A stretch of 64,000 nucleotides of DNA, from contig NZ_JAHESC010000003.1 in the NCBI RefSeq assembly GCF_018598185.1, forward strand, positions 124,001 through 188,000, in the 5' to 3' direction. The notes beneath the pieces were generated by a model. The model was not told the DNA's origin. It ran no database searches and saw nothing but the letters and a program-made list of their open reading frames with translations. How positions within the stretch are numbered: position 1 is the first letter of the stretch; the number at the start of each line of letters is the position of its first letter. Shown one piece after another: positions 52,318-61,298 of the stretch. The translations under genes were made by a program, and so were the position numbers. This DNA comes from Dawidia soli (lineage in GTDB: Bacteria > Bacteroidota > Bacteroidia > Cytophagales > Cyclobacteriaceae).

Positions 52318-53709
52318 TTATGCCACTTTTTTAACATTTGCGACAGATGCCGGAGCAGCGGGTGCCATCCGGGCCGACGGTTGGATGAATTGATAGATAA
52401 ACATTTCCCAGCTAAATCTTTTCACGAACAACGTCGGAGACAAGGACGTCTCAAGCATAAAATTACTAAGAAAAGACGTTCTATAATCGCTCAGTTTCTT
52501 GGGCAGATACATCGAAAAACAAGACGGTGCCCTGAACCGTATATCCATCTCATTTACAAAATCATGTCCAATATGAGAGGCCGTTACCAATTCGCGCAGT
52601 ATGGTTTCAAAATATTCATAGGGTATCACGCTGAATAACGATGGCAGTTCATTGTGCAGGCAGCGCAAGAAATTCCGAAAATCAATTAAACAGAACGCTG
52701 GAATATTCGGAGAAATATATTCACACTCCTCGATCGCCTTCATAATACGGTCGCGATAGCGCGGCATCTCGCGTATAAGGTCGATCGCCAGTTGGTCAAT
52801 GAGCTTCGCCACAACAGGATACCACGACAGGTTATTTGCAAACAGGGCAACCGAATTCATCGATTCCTGGTTCCTTTGTGTCCGCTGCAGGGCATATGAC
52901 GACACAATGGCTTTTGAAAGATTTTCAGGCATAACCAGCGGATCATTGCTGATAGCCTCCAGGATCATGGTGTAATCAAAAGCGTCGCGGAAAAACATTT
53001 CAGTCTGGAAGGCGATCAGGTAATCCACACAGCTACTTAATTCATAGCCGGTATCGAAAAACTGCAGGTAACAATTGGCCATCACCAGCACGTCGATCTT
53101 GTCATCGCCAAAGGCCCACTCGATAGCCTGGCGCAGCTCGGTGATCGTCAGAATGGGCAAGTCGTCCTCTGTAGCCGTGGCCGCCGCACGCCGCATATTT
53201 TTTTGAGATTTGCCTTCCTGTTCCAGCTGCTCCAGTAAACGGAAGTGGAATGTCGCAGGGGTTGTCTTCGCTTTCGCCTCCGCGGTTACGGCCGCCATAA
53301 GATTTTTACCGGTATCCGGAAAAATGCCAAAAGGCTGGCCATGATCCCACGTGAAGAGAATATAACGATCGGCCATATACAAAGAAAGCACACTATTCTT
53401 AAAAAAGTCAGCAACATCGGCTTGGACAGCCAGCTTGAACGTTTGCTTTTCACATATAAACCTGAAGCGGCAGCCATTCCCGACGGCTTCAAGCGAGTAG
53501 AATAACGTTGTCCAACCAACCGCCGTGGTAATGCCCGGGTCTTGCAACGACAAGGGTATATTCTCCGCCCGGATATTGATACCGACGATCACGGCTACCT
53601 CGGCCGACTTCTTGACGGCCTGCAATTGCTGCAACAACTGGAGAAGCTCCAGGGAATTATCGGCGGCACCTTTCACCAGAAAGATCGCCGTCCATTTAAA
53701 TTTATTCAT
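52318..53709 (-). CDS. Clostripain-like cysteine peptidase (family C11)
   Basis: 463 residues from the ATG at 53709 (MNKFKWTAIFLVKGAADN), the usual C11 start. The catalytic His is in YILFTWDHGQPFGIF (about His123) and Cys in KIDVLVMANCYLQFFDTGYE (about Cys213), followed by SCVDYLIAFQTEMFF. There is no signal peptide, so it should be cytosolic, unlike secreted clostripain. The C-terminal ~200 residues are helical with no named domain and end in an Ala/Pro tail. It is a second clan CD protease next to the caspase-like gene. Confidence 0.85.
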   Translation of the reverse strand: MNKFKWTAIFLVKGAADNSLELLQLLQQLQAVKKSAEVAVIVGINIRAENIPLSLQDPGITTAVGWTTLFYSLEAVGNGCRFRFICEKQTFKLAVQADVADFFKNSVLSLYMADRYILFTWDHGQPFGIFPDTGKNLMAAVTAEAKAKTTPATFHFRLLEQLEQEGKSQKNMRRAAATATEDDLPILTITELRQAIEWAFGDDKIDVLVMANCYLQFFDTGYELSSCVDYLIAFQTEMFFRDAFDYTMILEAISNDPLVMPENLSKAIVSSYALQRTQRNQESMNSVALFANNLSWYPVVAKLIDQLAIDLIREMPRYRDRIMKAIEECEYISPNIPAFCLIDFRNFLRCLHNELPSLFSVIPYEYFETILRELVTASHIGHDFVNEMDIRFRAPSCFSMYLPKKLSDYRTSFLSNFMLETSLSPTLFVKRFSWEMFIYQFIQPSARMAPAAPASVANVKKVA

Positions 53710-53715
53710 AATAAA

Positions 53716-53726
53716 TTGGGGTTTTA
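53716..53726 (-). promoter_or_regulatory. Shared leader motif, copy 2
   Basis: TAAAACCCCAA on the minus strand, ending 6 nt before the clostripain-like ATG; identical to the motif at 51701-51711. Confidence 0.45.
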
Positions 53727-53911
53727 GGTGAATAGTTGACCAAAGTTGCCATCTCCCCGGGCACTCCCGCAACGAGAAAAGATTCGCGGGAATACGGGAA
53801 AAATCCCATTATATAGAGTCCCGCAAATGAATAATATTGCCCAGATGACCATAAGCTCGTATATTGACTATACAAGGATGGTCGCTATTGTTAACCCCAT
53901 AAACAAACGCT

Positions 53912-54550
53912 ATGAAAGTGACGATCGGAATAGCAGATGACCAGCAATTGTTTCTCAAATCGCTAGCCACGCTTATCAATACCTTTAACCGGTTCAACAC
54001 CGTGCTCGACGCCCTCAACGGCGAAGACCTGCTCAAAAAGCTCGAACGCGCGGAAGAAAAACCCGAGATCATATTACTCGATGTAAACATGCCCCATGTA
54101 GACGGACTCCACGCCGCCAAAGAGATCTCGACCCGTTACCCCGGCATCAAGCTCATTGCCCTTTCGATGAACGATGATGATACCACGATCATCTCCATGC
54201 TCAAGGCAGGATGTTGCGCGTACCTGATCAAAGACATTCACCCCAATGAGCTGGAAAAAGCCCTGGAGGAAGTAAGTCAGAAAGGATATTATAACGCCGA
54301 TGCCGTGAACATCAACTTCAGGAGATTACTGCTGCGCGGAGACACCAACGAGGTAAAGATCTCGGACCGCGAACTGGCATTCCTGAAGCTCGCCTGCACC
54401 GACCTGACCTATAAACAGATCGCGTCGCAGATGAGCCTGGCCGAGCGTACAATTGACGGTTATCGCGAGTCACTGTTCGAAAAACTGAATGTGCAAAGCC
54501 GCGTGGGCATGGCGATGGAGGCGATTAGAAGAAAATTGGTGACGGTGTAA
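53912..54550 (+). CDS. LuxR/NarL-type response regulator
   Basis: 212 residues. The receiver domain has the acidic pair in GIADDQQLFL, phospho-Asp in IILLDVNMPHVDG and Lys in AYLIKDIHP. The C-terminal HTH is of LuxR type (ISDRELAFLKLACTDLTYKQ, IASQMSLAERTIDGYR). It lies 78 nt before the propeller histidine kinase on the same strand and is likely its partner. Its target genes are unknown. Confidence 0.95.
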   Translation: MKVTIGIADDQQLFLKSLATLINTFNRFNTVLDALNGEDLLKKLERAEEKPEIILLDVNMPHVDGLHAAKEISTRYPGIKLIALSMNDDDTTIISMLKAGCCAYLIKDIHPNELEKALEEVSQKGYYNADAVNINFRRLLLRGDTNEVKISDRELAFLKLACTDLTYKQIASQMSLAERTIDGYRESLFEKLNVQSRVGMAMEAIRRKLVTV

Positions 54551-54628
54551 AACGAAGTTTAGTAGCAACCAAAGAAAATAGCCCGTTCTCGTTTCTTTTG
54601 AGACTTCATTTTTGTAGTTTTCTCAGCG

Positions 54629-57600
54629 GTGAGATCGATCTGTTTTATACTAACCCTGGCCGTTGGATTATTGCTGCAGGCTCCCGCTTACAGCCAGGAG
54701 GCAAGGTTTGTCACGCCTGCTCAATACACACAAACCGACGGCCTCACCAGCTATTATATTACAAAAATAGTCCAGGACCACTACGGCTTTCTCTGGATCG
54801 GAACCCAGGAAGGGCTCAACCTGTTCGACGGTGTAAAATTCCAGACCTTTACCAAGTGGTCGCCCGACAACCAGCGCATTCACGGCAGCTTCATCTCCGA
54901 CCTGATAGAAGATAAAAAACGAAACTGTCTCTGGGTGCTCCTCTCCTATGGAGATGTATATGCCATCGATCTTCAAACCCGCACCGTCACCACCCGGGTG
55001 TCACTCGACACCAGCAACCCCGACAACGTAAAATGGAAACGATGCCTGGCCATACAAGGCGACACCCTCTGGATCGGCGGATTCGATTTCGCCGCTGCGT
55101 ATCATATACCCACCCATAAGCTCACACCGGTAGACTTTAAAGGCAAAAGCACCCTCGGCAAAGACGAGCTGAACATCGCCATGTTATTTATTGACCGGTA
55201 TGGCCGGGTGATCATCTTCGCCGACGGCCAGGGGGTGATCGTACTGGACAAGCATTTCACCCCGCTGCAGATGATTCACCAGCAAGCCCTCCACAAACCG
55301 GAGAACGACACAAAACTTCGGTTTTGGGATGCCGCTATAAAGAATGACGCGCTATACATCGCCAGCAGCTGGGGGCTTCAACAATTTGAAATAACACCCA
55401 CCGCCATAACACACCTACCGGCGATCAACTACCCGGATACACGCGCGGAACTGCTCAGTATTACGATCTCGTCCGATAGTACGATCCTCTTCTCCGCCCA
55501 CCACGGCGTTTTTGAGTTTAACTTTCGTCGCCTCAAAAGCACAGCGTTCAAAGATGTAAATCCCGACCGGAACCTCTTCACATCCACCTACGACATCTTT
55601 TACGACAGCGCTACACGCCGCGCCTGGGTGGGCACGCTGGCGGGCTTTGCTTCTTTCCCGACCAGGCTGGATCACTTCAAAATGTTCTCCAAGTCCACCA
55701 CCACCAAGATCCAGCATTTATTCTCCGTTCAGCCCAAATCAGAGAACGAAATATACGCCGGCGATGAGAACGGAATTTACTATGTCGATACCCGCACAAA
55801 TGAAATCACCAAAATTGATGAAACCGGCTCCAACCTCATGTTATTTAAGGATGCGTCAGGTCATATATTTGTTTCGAATAAAAAAGGCCTTCTTCTGATC
55901 GAAGGCAAACAGCTCAAGCCCGCCCGCACCGTATTTCCCGAGTTAAGTCCGCTCGATGCCGACCATCTGAGCTGCGGCATTCAGTATAACGACTCCCTGG
56001 TAATTTTCGGTAGCATCATTCAAAAGGGCCTGACAGTATGGAATACCAACGCAGGCAAGCTCAACGTCTACCAGCAGTATTCGAAGACACACGCCATCAC
56101 AGGGCTCACGATCATCAACTACCTGCACAAAACAACGTCCGGCGAGGTAATGATCCTCACCGAGCGATCGATCATCGCATTCAACCCGCTCACCGGCCAT
56201 CACACCACGCATACGATCCGCAACACCGCCACGGGCGAAGTGATCAGTAACTTCATGGACATGGGTGAAACAAACGAGCATTATTACATCGGAACCTACG
56301 GCGACGGGTTGATCGAGACCACCAAACAATTTGAGGTAAAACGAATCATCGGCGCAAAAGAGGGGTTGAACAATACCTGCATTTACCGCGTATTCCCCTA
56401 CCGGAACCGTTCCATCATCGCAACGACCAACGACGGCTTATCGGTTGTACACCTCAACCCATTCAAGATCAAAAATTACTTCCAGACAGATGGCCTGCAT
56501 TCAAACGCCTTCGAGCAACTGTGCGGCTATCAGGATGACCATCGGATCATCACCGGGGGTGTAGACGGGTTTACGATCATCGACCCCTCGCAACTGCCCG
56601 TCAACCCCCATCCCCCCAGGTTGTTTTTAAAAAGCCTCCGCATTAATACGGCTGACGGCCTGATCGACACCAGCCACATCGCATTGCAGAAAATGACCAT
56701 CCCCACCAACACGCTTCGCACGACCATTACATTCTCGGCCCTGAACTATAAAAATCCGAAAGCCACTACCTACGCCTACAAGATCCAGGAGCTAAACAGC
56801 GACTGGATCAACATCGGCCGGCAGGACTTTGTAGACCTTATCGGTCTGGCACCGGGCGACTATACCTTTCAGGTCCGTGCAGCCAACGAAGACGGCGTCT
56901 GGAACGACACCCCTCTCACGGTGAAGCTCAATTACCTGCCCCAGTGGTATCAAACCACAATCTTCAAAATAACGCTGGTCTTCGTGTGTATGTTCATGAT
57001 CTACGCCCTGCTGCGGTATCGCATCGCACAGCTTCACAAGCAACAAAAGATCCGCAAGGAGATCGGCAACGACTTGCACGACGACATCGGCAGCACCCTC
57101 AACACGCTCAAAATGTTCACCCACCTGGCGATCCGCGACCCCGACAACAAAAGCCACCTCGCGCAGATCGAAGAGTCCCTCACGCAAGCCACGGTCGGCT
57201 TGCGCGACATGATCTGGGTACTCGAAGACTCCGAAGACTCAGTGTTTGAGCTGGCCGAACGCATTAAAAAATTTGCCCTTCCCATTTGCGTGGCGCAGGG
57301 CATCAAGCTCACCGTAGACGTTCACGCCGACAACGGCAGCAAGCCCCTGCTCAAAACCGAAAAACGAAACCTGCTGCTCATCGCCAAGGAAGCGGTCAAC
57401 AACAGCATCAAGTATGCAAAGTGTAAAACGATCGATGTATCCCTGGTGCAGAAAAAAAAAGAAATAATCATGATCGTAAAAGATGATGGACAGGGGTTTG
57501 ACAGGCATGCCATCGACCACGGCAACGGCCTCTTGAATATGGGCTACCGTACACAACAGATCGGATACGCGTTCGATCTTCAATCCGGTCTGAAACACGG

Positions 57601-57685
57601 CACCCGGATCGAAGTACGAAAACGCATCCCGCTCTTCGCCCGGAACAACTTCCGGGCGCACTCCGCATCACCCGATACCCGTTAA
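54629..57685 (+). CDS. Two-component regulator propeller/Y_Y_Y sensor histidine kinase
   Basis: 1018 residues with a GTG start and signal sequence (FILTLAVGLLLQAPAYSQ). The periplasmic part is a beta-propeller with reg_prop repeats (ITKIVQDHYGFLWIGTQEGL, NLFDGVKFQTF) followed by a Y_Y_Y domain (ALNYKNPKATTYAYKIQELN, LAPGDYTFQVRAANEDG). One transmembrane helix (IFKITLVFVCMFMIYALL) leads to a HisKA_3-type dimerisation domain with NDLHDDIGSTLNTLK and HATPase_c (LLLIAKEAVNNSIKYAK, GNGLLNMGYR). It usually senses glycans in Bacteroidota. It is not a hybrid kinase, unlike many relatives, and signals to the upstream regulator. Confidence 0.95.
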   Translation: MRSICFILTLAVGLLLQAPAYSQEARFVTPAQYTQTDGLTSYYITKIVQDHYGFLWIGTQEGLNLFDGVKFQTFTKWSPDNQRIHGSFISDLIEDKKRNCLWVLLSYGDVYAIDLQTRTVTTRVSLDTSNPDNVKWKRCLAIQGDTLWIGGFDFAAAYHIPTHKLTPVDFKGKSTLGKDELNIAMLFIDRYGRVIIFADGQGVIVLDKHFTPLQMIHQQALHKPENDTKLRFWDAAIKNDALYIASSWGLQQFEITPTAITHLPAINYPDTRAELLSITISSDSTILFSAHHGVFEFNFRRLKSTAFKDVNPDRNLFTSTYDIFYDSATRRAWVGTLAGFASFPTRLDHFKMFSKSTTTKIQHLFSVQPKSENEIYAGDENGIYYVDTRTNEITKIDETGSNLMLFKDASGHIFVSNKKGLLLIEGKQLKPARTVFPELSPLDADHLSCGIQYNDSLVIFGSIIQKGLTVWNTNAGKLNVYQQYSKTHAITGLTIINYLHKTTSGEVMILTERSIIAFNPLTGHHTTHTIRNTATGEVISNFMDMGETNEHYYIGTYGDGLIETTKQFEVKRIIGAKEGLNNTCIYRVFPYRNRSIIATTNDGLSVVHLNPFKIKNYFQTDGLHSNAFEQLCGYQDDHRIITGGVDGFTIIDPSQLPVNPHPPRLFLKSLRINTADGLIDTSHIALQKMTIPTNTLRTTITFSALNYKNPKATTYAYKIQELNSDWINIGRQDFVDLIGLAPGDYTFQVRAANEDGVWNDTPLTVKLNYLPQWYQTTIFKITLVFVCMFMIYALLRYRIAQLHKQQKIRKEIGNDLHDDIGSTLNTLKMFTHLAIRDPDNKSHLAQIEESLTQATVGLRDMIWVLEDSEDSVFELAERIKKFALPICVAQGIKLTVDVHADNGSKPLLKTEKRNLLLIAKEAVNNSIKYAKCKTIDVSLVQKKKEIIMIVKDDGQGFDRHAIDHGNGLLNMGYRTQQIGYAFDLQSGLKHGTRIEVRKRIPLFARNNFRAHSASPDTR

Positions 57686-57714
57686 AATCACTTTACGACC
57701 CTAAAATTTCCGAA

Positions 57715-57725
57715 TTGCGACGCAA
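57715..57725. promoter_or_regulatory. Candidate LacI operator palindrome
   Basis: TTGCG-A-CGCAA is a perfect inverted repeat 64 nt upstream of the LacI gene ATG at 57790, of a size and CG-centred style seen in LacI-family operators. Confidence 0.35.
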
Positions 57726-57789
57726 ATCGCTTATTTTCACCGGCAGCATCTAAATTGCCGCGCCAGACCCGCACGTTTTACGCCCAGAC

Positions 57790-58821
57790 ATGAAAAAGAG
57801 CAAAGTTTCGATAACCGATATTGCCGCCCAGCTCAAGATCTCCACGACCACGGTGTCCTTCATTCTCAATGGAAAAGCCAAGGAAAAGAGGATCAGCGAC
57901 GAGCTGGCGGAAAGGGTTTTAAAGCTCGTGGAAAAGGTGGGCTACCGGCCCAACCACTTTGCACAAACGCTGCGCACCGGTAAGACCAACATCATCGGGC
58001 TTATGGTCGAAGATATTTCAGACCCGTTCTTTGCCAGCCTGGCCAAACATATCGAAGACGTTGCCCTGCAGCGCGGCTATAAAATCCTATACTGTAGTAC
58101 CGAGAACGGAAAGAAACGGGCCCAGGAATTCCTCCGCATGTTCGACCAGCTCGGCGTCGACGGCTACATCGTCACCCCTCCGGCCGGAATAGAAGACGAC
58201 CTCAGTGCGCTCATAGCAAATGGCAAAGAAATAATACTGTTCGACCGCTATTTCAAAAATGTAGCAACCGACTACGTCATCACCGATAACGCAGAAAGCG
58301 CCTATGAAGGCGTTAACCACCTCGTAAAGCAAGGCTATAAAAAAATCGCCTTTATAACGCTCTCGTCACGTCAGCAGCAAATGACCGGCCGCCTCAAGGG
58401 CTACGAGCGCGCTATGCGCAAATATGATCTACCGGCGGTAGTCCACAAACTTGCCTATTCCGCCAACCGGGCCGAGTACATCGAAAAGATAACAGACATC
58501 GTCAAACAGGATCCCTCCATCGACGCCATACTCTTCAGCACCGGCTCGCTGGGCCTGAGCGGCGTCGAAGCACTCACCCACCTCGACATCAACATCCCCG
58601 ACCAGATCGGCGTGGCATCATACGATGACCCCGACCTGTTCCGCATCAACCGTCCGACCATCACCGCCATTGCCCAGCCCATCGAACAACTCGCCCAGGC
58701 ATTGATCACCCGACTCCTGAACAAAATAGCCGAGCCCTCCAAAAAGGCCCGTAAAGAAAAACAGGAGATCATTATACCCGCCACATTGATCCCGCGCGAG
58801 TCCTCACGCCGAAAGGCCTGA
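57790..58821 (+). CDS. LacI family transcriptional regulator
   Basis: 343 residues. The N-terminal HTH is VSITDIAAQLKISTTTVSFI, followed by the hinge VGYRPNHFAQTLRTGKTNII. The periplasmic-binding-like domain follows (LMVEDISDPFFASLAKHIED, KEIILFDRYF, IPDQIGVASYDD). Its closest partner is the LacI gene at 60207, with which it shares LRTG.(I/T)NIIGLMVEDIS and YCSTEN; the two are paralogues. It converges with the MFS sugar porter gene 6 bp away, so it may regulate that locus. Confidence 0.94.
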   Translation: MKKSKVSITDIAAQLKISTTTVSFILNGKAKEKRISDELAERVLKLVEKVGYRPNHFAQTLRTGKTNIIGLMVEDISDPFFASLAKHIEDVALQRGYKILYCSTENGKKRAQEFLRMFDQLGVDGYIVTPPAGIEDDLSALIANGKEIILFDRYFKNVATDYVITDNAESAYEGVNHLVKQGYKKIAFITLSSRQQQMTGRLKGYERAMRKYDLPAVVHKLAYSANRAEYIEKITDIVKQDPSIDAILFSTGSLGLSGVEALTHLDINIPDQIGVASYDDPDLFRINRPTITAIAQPIEQLAQALITRLLNKIAEPSKKARKEKQEIIIPATLIPRESSRRKA

Positions 58822-58827
58822 GCTTCG

Positions 58828-60153
58828 TTACTTCACAGAAAGCGTCTCTTCCAACTCCTCCAGTGAAACTCCTTTTGTCTCCGGCATGATAAACGCCGTA
58901 AACAACAGCTGCAGCACCATCAGGAAAGCAAAGCCGCCAAAGATCATCCAGGACTGGAAAGCGTTGATCAAAATGGCCCCCAACAACGTGATCAGCGCCG
59001 CTAACCCGTTGAGCACGCCCATACCCCAGGCCTGCCCGTAGGCCCTGACGGCGGTCGGGAAGATCTCGGACATATACACAAAGATCACCGCGCCCTGCCC
59101 CACAGCATGAGAAGTAATGAACAGTAGCATAAAGACCAGCATAAAGACCGCCGGCGCGCCGATATAGAATCCATACGCAACCATGGTCAAACTAATAATA
59201 TACCCAAGCGATCCCACATACATAAGCCGTCGCCGCCCGATCCGATCGATCAGATAAATACCCACCAACGTAAACACCACATTAACCACGCCAATGGCAA
59301 CGGAGCTCAACAGTGATTGCGCCATACCGGAACCCGCTTTTGCCAGCACCTCCGGCGCATAGAACAGAATAAAACTGATCCCCGAAAACTGGTTAAAGAA
59401 GGACATCAAAAAAGACAATACCAGCACGCGCGTATACTTGCGGGAGAAAAGCCGTTCCGCATGAACACGGGAAGGCTCTTCCATATGGATCGCGTGAAGC
59501 AACCGATCGGCCTCTTCCCGGGTGCTGATCCGGTCCAATACACGAAGTGCCGTCGCGGTATCACCCTTGCGCAAGATCAACCACCGGGGACTTTCGCTGA
59601 TACTAAAAAGCAATAACGTGAAAAGGCTGTACGGCACAACCATGATCCCCAACATCCACCGCCAGTTGCCCGCGCCAAAAGAAATCGCAAAGAAATAGTT
59701 AGAGAGGAACGCCAGTAAAATGCCCAGTACAAGATTTAGTTGAAACAACATGCCCATCCGGCCCCGGTGCCGCGGATCGGCAACCTCCGATATATAGGTT
59801 GGCGCGGCAATCGAGCCTATACCCGCACCAAGCCCGCCGACAAACCGGAAAAAAGAGAACATATACGGATTCACGGCAAGCGCCGTACCAAGCGCCGACG
59901 CAACAAACAAACCGCCTACCAGGATCAACGTCTTCTTCCGACCCAGCTTTTCCGTAGGGTACCCTCCCAACAACGACCCGGTAACACTCCCCCAGAGCAC
60001 CATGGAAATAATAAATGTTCCATGAAACCAGTCCGAGGTGTGCCACAATTGTTTCAGCGGAAGATTGATCCCCGATATAATAACCGAGTCAAACCCAAAA
60101 AGAAAGCCCGTGATGGAGACGATTAAAACACACAGAAGCCCCTTACGTTTCAT
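58828..60153 (-). CDS. MFS sugar porter (sugar/H+ symporter family)
   Basis: 441 residues, 12 helices. Signatures: GFLFGFDSVIISGINLPLK, GYPTEKLGRKKTLILVGGL, GLGAGIGSIAAPTYISEVAD with PRHRG after it, DRIGRRRLMYVGSL, and PETKGVSLEELEETL at the C-terminus. It takes up a monosaccharide, probably mannose or a related hexose given the GH92 gene nearby. It is 53 nt after the LacI gene at 60207 on the same strand. Confidence 0.93.
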   Translation of the reverse strand: MKRKGLLCVLIVSITGFLFGFDSVIISGINLPLKQLWHTSDWFHGTFIISMVLWGSVTGSLLGGYPTEKLGRKKTLILVGGLFVASALGTALAVNPYMFSFFRFVGGLGAGIGSIAAPTYISEVADPRHRGRMGMLFQLNLVLGILLAFLSNYFFAISFGAGNWRWMLGIMVVPYSLFTLLLFSISESPRWLILRKGDTATALRVLDRISTREEADRLLHAIHMEEPSRVHAERLFSRKYTRVLVLSFLMSFFNQFSGISFILFYAPEVLAKAGSGMAQSLLSSVAIGVVNVVFTLVGIYLIDRIGRRRLMYVGSLGYIISLTMVAYGFYIGAPAVFMLVFMLLFITSHAVGQGAVIFVYMSEIFPTAVRAYGQAWGMGVLNGLAALITLLGAILINAFQSWMIFGGFAFLMVLQLLFTAFIMPETKGVSLEELEETLSVK

Positions 60154-60206
60154 AGCACATACAAGATACAGGCGTTTTCAGGGTAATTCAACGGTTACGC
60201 CGTGTG

Positions 60207-61217
60207 TCAGGAAGAATTTCTGGCGATCAGGAGCGTCGGCAGCGTGATATTCTTGACAGAGGGCTGCTCACTGTTTTGCATGCGCGCCAGCAATGTATCG
60301 ATCGCCGTCTGGGCAATCTCTTCAATGGGCTGTGCAACGACCGTAATATTGGGTTTATAGATCCGGAAAAGATCGTGATCGTCAAAAGACACCACCGCAA
60401 GGTCGTCCGGGATCTTCAACTCCAGCCGGCTGATGGCCTGCAGGCCGCTAATGCCCAAATAGTTCGTACCGAACACCACTGCATCCAGCTGCCGGTTCTT
60501 GTCCAGGAACGCCTCGATCTCGCCGACATAGCTCAGGTAATGCTCCCGGAAAGGCAACGGAAAAACGCAGGGCGTCAGACCGTGATCGGCAATAGCCTCG
60601 TTATACCCGATGACCCGTTCCTCCTTCTCCGGCTTGTCCAGTGCCAGTGCCACCAGGCCGATATTGGTAAAGCCCCGATCGATCAAATGCTTTACCGCTT
60701 CGTACATACCACCCCGGTTGTCCACCATAACCGAGTCCGTAACCTTGTTCCCAAACTTCCGGTCAAAGAGTACGACATTCATCCCGCGTTCCACCATCTC
60801 CTTGATCTCCTTCTCCATGCCGCGGGTGGGAGCGATAATACAGCCGTCGACCCCCATCGTGGTAAACATCGACAGGAACTCCTTGCCGCGCTGTTTGTCG
60901 TTCTCCGTGCTGCAATACGCGATCTTATAGCCGTTTTGATAGACCTTCTCTTCGATCCGTTTGGCGATGCTGGCATAGAATGGGTTCGAGATATCCTCCA
61001 CCATCAGACCGATGATGTTGATTCTGCCCGTCCGCAACCCCTGCGCAAATTGGTTGGGGTGGTAGCCCGACTTCTCCGCGGCACTCCGTACCCGCTTGAT
61101 CAGCTTGTCGCTGAACCGGCTTGCCTGCGCCTCACCGTTCAAAATGATCGAGACCGCCGTTTTTGAAACGCTCAGCTTCTTTGCTAAATCTCCAATAGAC
61201 GGTCTGGCCTTTTTCAT
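60207..61217 (-). CDS. LacI family transcriptional regulator
   Basis: 336 residues from the ATG at 61217 (MKKARPSIGDLAKKLSVSKT); a GTG-like extension to 61244 is less likely. HTH and hinge as in the LacI at 57790 (AAEKSGYHPNQFAQGLRTGR). Effector domain motifs are GLMVEDISNPFYASIAKRIE, DGCIIAPTRGM and IPDDLAVVSFDDHD. It sits between GH92 and the MFS gene, all minus strand, and is the most likely regulator of this mannoside locus. An exact TAnnTTTG box (TATTTTTG, 61265-61272) precedes it. Confidence 0.94.
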   Translation of the reverse strand: MKKARPSIGDLAKKLSVSKTAVSIILNGEAQASRFSDKLIKRVRSAAEKSGYHPNQFAQGLRTGRINIIGLMVEDISNPFYASIAKRIEEKVYQNGYKIAYCSTENDKQRGKEFLSMFTTMGVDGCIIAPTRGMEKEIKEMVERGMNVVLFDRKFGNKVTDSVMVDNRGGMYEAVKHLIDRGFTNIGLVALALDKPEKEERVIGYNEAIADHGLTPCVFPLPFREHYLSYVGEIEAFLDKNRQLDAVVFGTNYLGISGLQAISRLELKIPDDLAVVSFDDHDLFRIYKPNITVVAQPIEEIAQTAIDTLLARMQNSEQPSVKNITLPTLLIARNSS

Positions 61218-61264
61218 GCTGATCTCCAATATCCCCGGGCACATAACAGGGGATCTTTACCTGC

Positions 61265-61272
61265 CAAAAATA
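61265..61272 (-). promoter_or_regulatory. Candidate -7 promoter element (TATTTTTG) for lacI-MFS
   Basis: Exact TAnnTTTG on the minus strand, 47 nt upstream of the LacI ATG and 26 nt downstream of the GH92 stop, so lacI and MFS can be transcribed apart from GH92. Confidence 0.5.
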
Positions 61273-61298
61273 TAAATTAAGTTGACATCACGCATTCC

